NCBI GenBank assembly: GCA_964481765.1
Contig: CAYZVJ010000101.1
Location: forward strand, 1 to 10,477
Source of the DNA: G020353115 sp964481765
GTDB taxonomy: Bacteria > Bacteroidota > Bacteroidia > Bacteroidales > VadinHA17
Length of the DNA stretch: 10,477 nucleotides
Reading direction: 5' to 3'
Shown here: positions 1-5,297 of the stretch, one piece after another
How positions within the stretch are numbered: position 1 is the stretch's first letter
Layout: each line of letters begins with the position of its first letter
Notes under the pieces: model-generated
Database searches by the model: none
The model's input: the letters and a program-made list of their open reading frames with translations, nothing else
Told to the model about the DNA's origin: nothing
Translations under genes and position numbers: made by a program

Positions 1-21
1 GGATAATAAATCTTTGCCGTT

Positions 22-681
22 ATGCAACTGGTTTATCAAATCCTGATGATTCTTGCTGCCTATCTGCTTGGGGCTATTCCTACATCAATCTGGATAGGAA
101 AGCGCTTTTTCAACATTGATATCCGTGAACATGGCAGTGGAAACGCCGGAGCGACCAATACCATCCGGGTACTTGGCTGGAAACCCGGAATTCCCGTTCT
201 GCTGTTCGATATTTTTAAGGGATGGCTCGCTGTTAATCTCATCTATTTATCCCGGTTCTACCCGCCGGAAACCGCCGCTTTTTTAAATTTCCAGATTTTC
301 CTTGGAGTGGCTGCCACGCTTGGGCATATCTTTCCTGTTTATGCCCAATTCAAGGGTGGTAAAGGGGTATCAACACTGGTTGGTGTCGTGATTGCGATTG
401 ATCCATTGTCAACCCTTATTTGCTTTTGTATTTTTGTCCTGATTCTGGTGATCACAAAATATGTATCCCTCAGCTCATTGATTGCGGGAATATCATTCCC
501 CATTTTAGTAATTGTTGTTTTCAGGACATCCATGACATCATTGATCATTTTTTCGGTGTCCGTTGCCATATTGCTTATCATTACACACAAAAAAAACATC
601 ATAAGGCTTGTGAAGGGGGAAGAATCGAAAGCAGACTTTCTCAGGATCCGAAGGAAAAAGCAGGATAGTGAAAAGGATTAG
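22..681 (+). CDS. plsY: Glycerol-3-phosphate acyltransferase PlsY (acyl-phosphate dependent)
   Basis: PlsY transfers an acyl group from acyl-phosphate to sn-glycerol-3-phosphate to make lysophosphatidic acid, the first committed step of phospholipid synthesis, in the inner membrane. The 219-residue product has the usual family length and is mostly hydrophobic helices. The first signature loop is seen at residues 38-46 (GSGNAGATN) and the second, glycine-rich phosphate-binding loop at about 101-118 (GHIFPVYAQFKGGKGVST). A short basic, charged tail (about 192-219) follows the last membrane helix and probably faces the cytoplasm. The ATG at 22 directly precedes the first membrane helix, so it is a sensible start; the next in-frame ATG (46) would cut into that helix. 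An AATCTTTG element ends only 5 nt before the ATG. The gene converges on cdaA with 35 nt between stop codons and no recognisable hairpin terminator. The identification is secure from the two motifs. Confidence 0.96.
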   Translation: MQLVYQILMILAAYLLGAIPTSIWIGKRFFNIDIREHGSGNAGATNTIRVLGWKPGIPVLLFDIFKGWLAVNLIYLSRFYPPETAAFLNFQIFLGVAATLGHIFPVYAQFKGGKGVSTLVGVVIAIDPLSTLICFCIFVLILVITKYVSLSSLIAGISFPILVIVVFRTSMTSLIIFSVSVAILLIITHKKNIIRLVKGEESKADFLRIRRKKQDSEKD

Positions 682-716
682 GTATACAGCTATTGCGAGA
701 TTCAGGGAACCGGGAT

Positions 717-1493
717 CTATATCTCTTTCTTGAGAAATTCACGGAACTCAGCAGAAGTCAGTCCTGTAGTGATCTCTCCCGTTTTACACACAGAAATTTC
801 TCCGGTCTCTTCAGATACCACGATCACCAGAGCATCCGTTTTCTCTGTCATACCCAGAGCCGCACGATGCCTTGTTCCAAAGTTTGCCGGGAGGTAAATG
901 TTTTCAGAAATCGGGAGTACACATCGTGCAGCATGGATTTTTTCTCCGATAATGATTACGGCGCCATCATGCAGGGGGTTGTTTCCAAAAAAAATCGATT
1001 CAAGAAGTCTGCTTGATGTTTCGGCATTGAGAATATCTCCTCCTTCTGTTATGGTCGATAATTCTGATTTCCGGGCAATAACGATCAATGCTCCGGTTTT
1101 CGATGCACTCATGTTCTCACATGCTGTAACAATGGCTTCAACGTTGACACTGGAGCTGGTTTTCAGGTTCACAGAAAAGAGGCTTTCGAGTGTAAAATTC
1201 CTCCTGGAAAGATACCGTGTGCCAATGATCATCAAAAATCTTCTGATCTCCTGTTGAAAAACAATGATCAGGGCGATCACTCCAACACCGATGACCTGAC
1301 CGAGGATTGAACCGATCAACTCCATGTTTAATGCTTTTACTACCAGCCACAGAAGATAAACGGCAAAAACAGCGATAAAAATATTGATTGCAACGGTTCC
1401 CTTGATTAAACGATATACCTGATATAAGAGCACAGCGACCAGCAGTATATCGATGATGTCCAGAATACGCAGGGTAATAAATACAGGAATCAT
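717..1493 (-). CDS. cdaA: Membrane diadenylate cyclase CdaA (DisA_N/DAC domain)
   Basis: CdaA condenses two ATP into the second messenger c-di-AMP, which in other bacteria controls potassium and osmotic balance and envelope homeostasis. The 258-residue product starts with three predicted membrane helices (about 8-30, 33-53 and 60-80), then a short linker and the cytoplasmic DAC domain (about 95-240). The two catalytic motifs are intact: DGA at 176-178 (in NNPLHDGAVI) and RHR at 208-210 (in FGTRHRAALG). Length and architecture match the CdaA/DacA class rather than DisA. It lies 54 nt downstream of folP on the same strand, consistent with co-transcription, and a folP-cdaA pair is common in Bacteroidota. 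No cdaR partner, which usually follows cdaA in Firmicutes, is present. The ATG at 1491-1493 directly precedes the first helix. A perfect TAnnTTTG box 20 nt upstream could give additional expression independent of folP. Confidence 0.95.
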   Translation of the reverse strand: MIPVFITLRILDIIDILLVAVLLYQVYRLIKGTVAINIFIAVFAVYLLWLVVKALNMELIGSILGQVIGVGVIALIIVFQQEIRRFLMIIGTRYLSRRNFTLESLFSVNLKTSSSVNVEAIVTACENMSASKTGALIVIARKSELSTITEGGDILNAETSSRLLESIFFGNNPLHDGAVIIIGEKIHAARCVLPISENIYLPANFGTRHRAALGMTEKTDALVIVVSEETGEISVCKTGEITTGLTSAEFREFLKKEI

Positions 1494-1513
1494 AGCCTGA
1501 ATCAGTTGATGAA

Positions 1514-1521
1514 CAAATGTA
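1514..1521 (-). promoter_or_regulatory. Candidate -7 box upstream of cdaA
   Basis: On the minus strand this reads TACATTTG, a perfect match to the Bacteroidota -7 consensus TAnnTTTG, and it ends 20 nt before the cdaA ATG. No TTG or TTTG lies at the expected -33 distance, so only half of a promoter is visible. It could be an internal promoter of the folP-cdaA unit. Confidence 0.3.
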
Positions 1522-1547
1522 ACAAATAATTGATCACTTTTCCCATA

Positions 1548-2252
1548 TCATTTCTGTGATTCCCTCACTTTTTCGACCAGGGCAATAGTCTCCATCGCCT
1601 CCTTAACATCGTGCACCCGAAGAATATCAACACCTTTTAACAGAGCAATAGTATGCAGTACAGTAGTTCCATTTAAGGCTTTATCCGGAGTGGTGTCAAA
1701 GAATTTATAGATCATTGATTTCCTCGAAAGACCAGCCATTACCGGTAATTCCATCATGTTAAATGAGTCGAGATTTGCCAGTAGCTCATAATTATGGTCG
1801 AGGGTTTTTCCAAAACCAAAACCAGGATCCACGATGATATCTGCAACTCCGAGAAGGGTTAATGCCTGAATTTTTTCAGAAAAATAGTGCAGTATCTCCC
1901 GTGTAACATTTTCATAGGTGGGATTGTCCTGCATATTCGCAGGAGTTCCTTTCATGTGCATGATAATGTATGGAACCTGAAGTTCTGCAACTGTATCAAA
2001 CATTTCACCATCCATGCTGCCCGCTGATATATCATTGATCATGTCCACACCATATTCCCTGACCATCTCACGGGCAATACCTGCNNNNNNNNNNNNNNNN
2101 NNNNNNNNNNNNNNNNNNNNNNNNNNNNNNNNNNNNNNNNNNNNNNNNNNNNNNNNNNNNNNNNNNNNNNNNNNNNNNNNNNNNAGGTCCAATAAACTAC
2201 CACGGATATTCAGCGTGTGCTTTTTCGAAAAAAATGTATCTTTAAAATCCAT
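1548..2252 (-). CDS. folP: Dihydropteroate synthase FolP, interrupted by an assembly gap
   Basis: FolP joins p-aminobenzoate to hydroxymethyl-dihydropterin diphosphate to make dihydropteroate, a cytoplasmic step of folate synthesis and the sulfonamide target. About 22 N-terminal codons and 179 C-terminal codons are readable, separated by 100 Ns. The C-terminal part has the family motifs: an INDIS strand, MHMKGTPANMQ, DPGFGFGK, GLSRKS and the terminal RVHDV. The N-terminal motifs expected in between (NVTPDSF-type diphosphate loop, the IDIGG-STRPGA loop and the following conserved Asp strand) are absent because they fall in the gap. The reading frame continues across 100 Ns, but comparison with E. 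coli FolP recalled from memory suggests about 85-90 residues belong there, so the true gap is probably near 260 nt. Sulfonamide-resistance positions in those loops cannot be judged. The gene is first of a minus-strand pair with cdaA and diverges from the thymidylate kinase gene. Confidence 0.93.
   Translation of the reverse strand: MDFKDTFFSKKHTLNIRGSLLDXXXXXXXXXXXXXXXXXXXXXXXXXXXXXXXXXXAGIAREMVREYGVDMINDISAGSMDGEMFDTVAELQVPYIIMHMKGTPANMQDNPTYENVTREILHYFSEKIQALTLLGVADIIVDPGFGFGKTLDHNYELLANLDSFNMMELPVMAGLSRKSMIYKFFDTTPDKALNGTTVLHTIALLKGVDILRVHDVKEAMETIALVEKVRESQK
2085..2184. other. Assembly gap (100 Ns)
   Basis: Exactly 100 consecutive Ns, the conventional placeholder for a scaffold gap of unknown size, lie inside folP. 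If folP is intact, the true length must leave remainder 1 when divided by 3. The missing FolP motifs suggest it is roughly 255-270 nt, so coordinates to the right of this point are probably shifted relative to the real chromosome. Confidence 0.98.
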
Positions 2253-2274
2253 TTATACTATTTACTATTCATTA

Positions 2275-2282
2275 CAAAAATA
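2275..2282 (-). promoter_or_regulatory. Candidate -7 box upstream of folP
   Basis: On the minus strand this reads TATTTTTG, a perfect TAnnTTTG match, ending 22 nt before the folP ATG in the AT-rich 85-bp gap between the divergent folP and tmk-like genes. A TTTG -33 element is not seen at 19-21 nt upstream, so the call rests on the -7 element and its position. Confidence 0.4.
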
Positions 2283-2301
2283 ATAAAAGCAAGAGAACTT
2301 T

Positions 2302-2333
2302 TTTGATTATTGACATCGGTAAAGATATATAGA
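2302..2333 (+). promoter_or_regulatory. Weak candidate promoter of the tmk-tpiA group
   Basis: TTTG at 2302-2305 is followed 20 nt later by TATATAGA (2326-2333), the correct spacing for a Bacteroidota promoter. The second element matches only the TA and the first T of TTTG. It lies 4 nt before the ATG, so it would imply an essentially leaderless transcript. The spacing is right but the -7 element is poor. Confidence 0.25.
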
Positions 2334-2337
2334 TTCC

Positions 2338-3024
2338 ATGAGTTTCATTGTTATCGAAGGCCTGGATGGGGCAGGAAAATCAACCCAGATTAAATTGCTT
2401 CAGGATTATCTTGAAACCATAAAAACCGGTTTTAAGCACCTTCATTTCCCGAGGACCGATGCCCCTTACTATGGTGGTTTGATAGCACGCTTTCTCAGGG
2501 GGGAATTTGGAGATATCCACTCGGTGAATCCATACCTGGTTGCTCTTATATACGGTGGTGATCGTACTGATGCATCAGCAACCATTACATCCTGGATTGA
2601 AGAAGATTACCTGGTGATTGTTGATCGGTATGTCGATTCAAACATTGCGTTTCAATGTGCTAAGCTTGATCAGGCAGAAAGTAAGGAAGAATTGCGTAAC
2701 TGGATTCTATCCTTTGAATATGAATACAATAGGATCCCTAAACCTGATCTTGTTCTGTTTCTAGACGTCCCATCTCAGTTTACCAGGGAAAAACTTACCA
2801 GAATCAGAACCGGGGGAGACAGGGGTTATTTGAACGGAAGGCCGGATATTCATGAAGAGAACCTGCAGTTCCAGGAAAAAGTGAGAGAAGTGTACCTTTC
2901 CGAAGCGAAGCGGAATCCACGTTTTCATGTGGTAAACTGTTGCAGTAAAGGATCAACCATTTTGCCACCGAAGGAGATATTTCATGAAATTCTGGCTTTG
3001 TTGCAGAAAAAAAACATTGTATAA
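2338..3024 (+). CDS. tmk: Thymidylate kinase-like protein (dTMP kinase family)
   Basis: Thymidylate kinases phosphorylate dTMP to dTDP using ATP in the cytoplasm, for DNA precursor supply. This 228-residue protein is slightly longer than the usual 205-215. The P-loop is GLDGAGKS (8-15), FPR is at 37-39, a substrate-site DR pair at 75-76, DRY at 96-98, and an Arg-rich LID at about 155-168 is followed by the helix ending in VREVYL. The P-loop lacks the Arg of the human-type enzyme and the LID is basic, so it resembles the bacterial LID-arginine class. Departures from E. coli-type enzymes are FPRTDAPYYG in place of the usual REPGGT loop, and DRYVDSNIAFQCAK in place of the usual DRYxxSSxAYQG stretch. 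A nucleoside monophosphate kinase of the same family with another substrate is therefore possible. The next gene begins 25 nt downstream on the same strand. The fold is secure; the exact substrate is inferred. Confidence 0.85.
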   Translation: MSFIVIEGLDGAGKSTQIKLLQDYLETIKTGFKHLHFPRTDAPYYGGLIARFLRGEFGDIHSVNPYLVALIYGGDRTDASATITSWIEEDYLVIVDRYVDSNIAFQCAKLDQAESKEELRNWILSFEYEYNRIPKPDLVLFLDVPSQFTREKLTRIRTGGDRGYLNGRPDIHEENLQFQEKVREVYLSEAKRNPRFHVVNCCSKGSTILPPKEIFHEILALLQKKNIV

Positions 3025-3049
3025 TCACATAAAGGAGTAAATCTGAGGT

Positions 3050-4300
3050 ATGATAGTAGTACGTCTTCTTTGCCGGATCATTGTAGGCATTGTATTTGTT
3101 TTTTCCGGTTTTGTAAAAGGAATTGACCCGCTTGGATCCACTTATAAATTTCATGATTACTTTGTTGCTTTCGGGATTGATTTTCTAAATCCCATTGCAC
3201 TACCCCTGGCAATACTTCTCTCCACAACCGAATTTACCATTGGAATATCCTTGCTTATTGGATACAGGCCTAAACTTGGAGCCTGGGGAGTGCTCATCTT
3301 CATGGGTTTCTTTACGCCACTCACACTAATTCTGGCAATAACTAATCCGGTATCAGATTGCGGTTGTTTTGGCGACGCCATCGTACTTACCAACTGGGAA
3401 ACATTCTTTAAGAACCTGATTCTACTGGTTTTTGTTATGGTGGTCTTCTTTACCAGGAAAATGTATAAACCGGTTTACTCCTCAGGTACTGAATGGGGAA
3501 TTCTTAGTACGTTCTTCCTGCTATTCACTTTTCTATCGGTGTACTCTTACCGGCATTTGCCCTTTCTGGATTTCAGACCCTACAATATCGGTGCTTATAT
3601 TCCTGATAAAATGGAAATTCCTGAAGGAGCTGCAGCCGATGAATATGAAACAATCCTTATCTATGAAAAGGATGGCATCCAGAAAGAGTTTACCATGGAT
3701 AATTTTCCGTGGCAGGATTCTACCTGGACATTCGTGGACCAACAATCCTTTCTTATCAATGAGGGATACACACCACCAATTCATGATTTTGAGATCATCT
3801 CACAAGATGGTTACAATATCACGGACGAGCTATTATCAGACCCTGAGAACTCTTTCCTGGTGGTTTCATACAACATGTCAAATGCTAACCGTGAAGGATT
3901 GGAAAAAGCAAATGACCTTGCCATTTATTGTGCCGTGAACAATTTCCCGTTTTATCTGCTGACATCAAGCTTAACGTCAGAGGTCAATAACCTGAAGCAG
4001 GAATTAAACCTGAATTTTGATGTTTTCAATACCGATGAAACTACATTGAAAACCATCATCCGGTCTAATCCGGGCTTTCTGCTGATTAAGGAGGGTGTCA
4101 TTCTGGGTAAGTGGCATCATCGGGATTTTCCCGGTCCGGAAAAGTGGAACGATCATTTTCTGGCACAACTTCTTGAAAAATATGCACGCAACCTGGAAAG
4201 ATCAAGGAGTTATAATTTACTGTTGCTGGCATTCCTCGGAATTGCACTGTTTGAAATCATACGAAGGAACATCCCACGAACAAGAAAAATAAAAACCTGA
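3050..4300 (+). CDS. BT_3928-like membrane protein: DoxX/MauE-type N-terminus fused to a periplasmic thioredoxin-like domain
   Basis: This 416-residue protein resembles the Bacteroidota BT_3928 family, whose function is not established. Five hydrophobic helices fall at about 6-22, 48-70, 77-99, 120-134 and 149-167, and a sixth at about 388-404 precedes a basic tail. Basic residues after helices 2, 4 and 6 place those loops in the cytoplasm. This puts the 168-387 region and the short loop after helix 3 in the periplasm. That loop carries DCGCFGD (103-109), a cysteine pair typical of MauE/DoxX-like proteins linked to redox chemistry. Residues about 268-363 read like a redoxin fold (FLVVSYNM, a helix, FYLLTSS, DETTLKTIIRSNPGF, GVILGKWHH) but have no CXXC, so the domain is probably not a thiol oxidoreductase by itself. 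AAGGAG lies 12 nt upstream of the ATG, a long spacing. The gene lies 25 nt after tmk and 52 nt before tpiA, suggesting one transcript. Confidence 0.85.
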   Translation: MIVVRLLCRIIVGIVFVFSGFVKGIDPLGSTYKFHDYFVAFGIDFLNPIALPLAILLSTTEFTIGISLLIGYRPKLGAWGVLIFMGFFTPLTLILAITNPVSDCGCFGDAIVLTNWETFFKNLILLVFVMVVFFTRKMYKPVYSSGTEWGILSTFFLLFTFLSVYSYRHLPFLDFRPYNIGAYIPDKMEIPEGAAADEYETILIYEKDGIQKEFTMDNFPWQDSTWTFVDQQSFLINEGYTPPIHDFEIISQDGYNITDELLSDPENSFLVVSYNMSNANREGLEKANDLAIYCAVNNFPFYLLTSSLTSEVNNLKQELNLNFDVFNTDETTLKTIIRSNPGFLLIKEGVILGKWHHRDFPGPEKWNDHFLAQLLEKYARNLERSRSYNLLLLAFLGIALFEIIRRNIPRTRKIKT

Positions 4301-4352
4301 TCTGAATCATAATAACCAACAAACGAATAATTATAAACGTAACCTTTAAACC

Positions 4353-5111
4353 ATGAGAAAAAAAATTGTGGCCGGAAATTGGAAAATGAACAATTCTCTG
4401 AAAGAAGGCCTTGAGCTTGCTGGCAGGATAAATGAATTGCTGAAAATGAGGGGTAAGAAAGAAGCTGACGTGATCCTTGCCCCTCCCTTTATCCTTTTAT
4501 CAGATATCACAAAGATGATTGATCCCCAGCTAATTTCAGTAGCAGCTCAAAACTGTGCCAGTGAAGAAAAGGGAGCATTCACTGGCGAAATTTCTGCCGA
4601 AATGGTTGCTTCAACAGGTGCAACTCATGTTATCATCGGTCATTCGGAAAGGAGAAGCTATTTTGGTGAAGATGACAGGATGCTTAACAAAAAGATAAAC
4701 ATTGCCCTGAAAAATAACCTTTATCCAATTTTTTGTTGTGGTGAGATCCTCAACCAACGGGAAAAGGGTATTCATTTTGAGGTGATCCAAAAGCAGCTGG
4801 AAAACGGTCTCTTTACGCTGGACAGCTCCGAATTTTCCAGGGTTATCATCGCCTATGAACCGGTTTGGGCTATAGGTACCGGGGTTACTGCCACACCGGA
4901 ACAGGCACAGGAAATGCATCAGTACATACGTGGCCTGGTCGATAAAAAATATGGAAGCTCCATTTCAGAGGAATTGACGATCCTGTATGGAGGAAGCTGT
5001 AAACCATCCAACGCACATGAGTTGTTCCAAAATCCGGACGTTGATGGCGGATTAATAGGCGGAGCTTCTCTTGTGGCCGAAGATTTTGTTTCAATCATTT
5101 ATTCTTTCTGA
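4353..5111 (+). CDS. tpiA: Triosephosphate isomerase
   Basis: TpiA interconverts dihydroxyacetone phosphate and glyceraldehyde-3-phosphate in glycolysis and gluconeogenesis in the cytoplasm. The 252-residue product is of normal length and has every catalytic element: AGNWKMN with Lys11, GHSERR with the electrophilic His97, AYEPVWAIGTG with the general base Glu169 and the flexible loop 6, and the C-terminal phosphate-binding YGGSC and GGASL segments. The ATG at 4353 immediately precedes the first beta strand. The upstream 52 nt has no TTTG and no Shine-Dalgarno motif, so tpiA is probably transcribed from upstream together with the BT_3928-like gene, a neighbour pairing common in Bacteroidota. 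The gene ends 186 nt before the next large gene, with no convincing hairpin-and-T-tract terminator after it. Confidence 0.97.
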   Translation: MRKKIVAGNWKMNNSLKEGLELAGRINELLKMRGKKEADVILAPPFILLSDITKMIDPQLISVAAQNCASEEKGAFTGEISAEMVASTGATHVIIGHSERRSYFGEDDRMLNKKINIALKNNLYPIFCCGEILNQREKGIHFEVIQKQLENGLFTLDSSEFSRVIIAYEPVWAIGTGVTATPEQAQEMHQYIRGLVDKKYGSSISEELTILYGGSCKPSNAHELFQNPDVDGGLIGGASLVAEDFVSIIYSF

Positions 5112-5164
5112 CAGGCCCTGAACCTGACCTTTCCCAGGAGGTGGTATTTCAACCTAAAAAACCA

Positions 5165-5263
5165 ATGAAATACATTGAGCCGAGGGTACAATTCACAAAT
5201 GATCCGTTTGATAAAATCTCTGATTGGTTAATATCTGAACAAAATCCTGTTTGGATGGCATGA
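5165..5263 (+). CDS. Possible small ORF, 32 residues, unknown
   Basis: In the 186-bp gap between tpiA and the 1500-residue gene, an ATG at 5165 opens a 32-codon frame ending in TGA at 5261. The product starts MKYIEPRV, ends NPVWMA, is polar with two Trp, and has no membrane segment. The bases before the ATG (aaaaaacca) resemble those before tpiA (tttaaacc). The same frame is also open upstream, through the end of tpiA, without an additional start codon, so it could be the tail of a decayed gene instead. Its last codons overlap the TTTG element of the downstream promoter. I recognise no family, and an ORF this short can occur by chance. Confidence 0.22.
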   Translation: MKYIEPRVQFTNDPFDKISDWLISEQNPVWMA

Positions 5264-5281
5264 GTAGTGTTCCTATATTTA
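5250..5281 (+). promoter_or_regulatory. Bacteroidota-type promoter of the 1500-residue protein gene
   Basis: TTTG at 5250-5253 is separated by exactly 20 nt from TATATTTA at 5274-5281. This matches the Bacteroidota housekeeping consensus TTTG-N19-21-TAnnTTTG except for the last base. The -7 element ends 16 nt before the ATG at 5298, so transcription should start around 5287-5290 and leave a leader of about 10 nt with no room for a Shine-Dalgarno site. It is the most complete promoter in the window. Confidence 0.6.
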
Positions 5282-5297
5282 TAATTTCAAGATCGGA

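Noticed and set aside
682..716. Terminator between convergent plsY and cdaA
   Set aside because: No stem longer than about 4 bp and no T-run could be found in the 35 nt.
3432..3938. A 168-codon overlapping frame inside the BT_3928-like gene
   Set aside because: The main frame has coherent membrane helices and a domain through this stretch; the alternative frame has no family features.
5136..5141. A perfect AGGAGG Shine-Dalgarno-like hexamer after tpiA
   Set aside because: It is 23 nt before the nearest ATG (5165), too far to act as a ribosome binding site, and other genes here do not use such a motif.
5112..5145. Possible hairpin terminator after tpiA
   Set aside because: Only 3-4 bp complementary pieces (CCTG with CAGG, ACCT with AGGT) and no T-tract.
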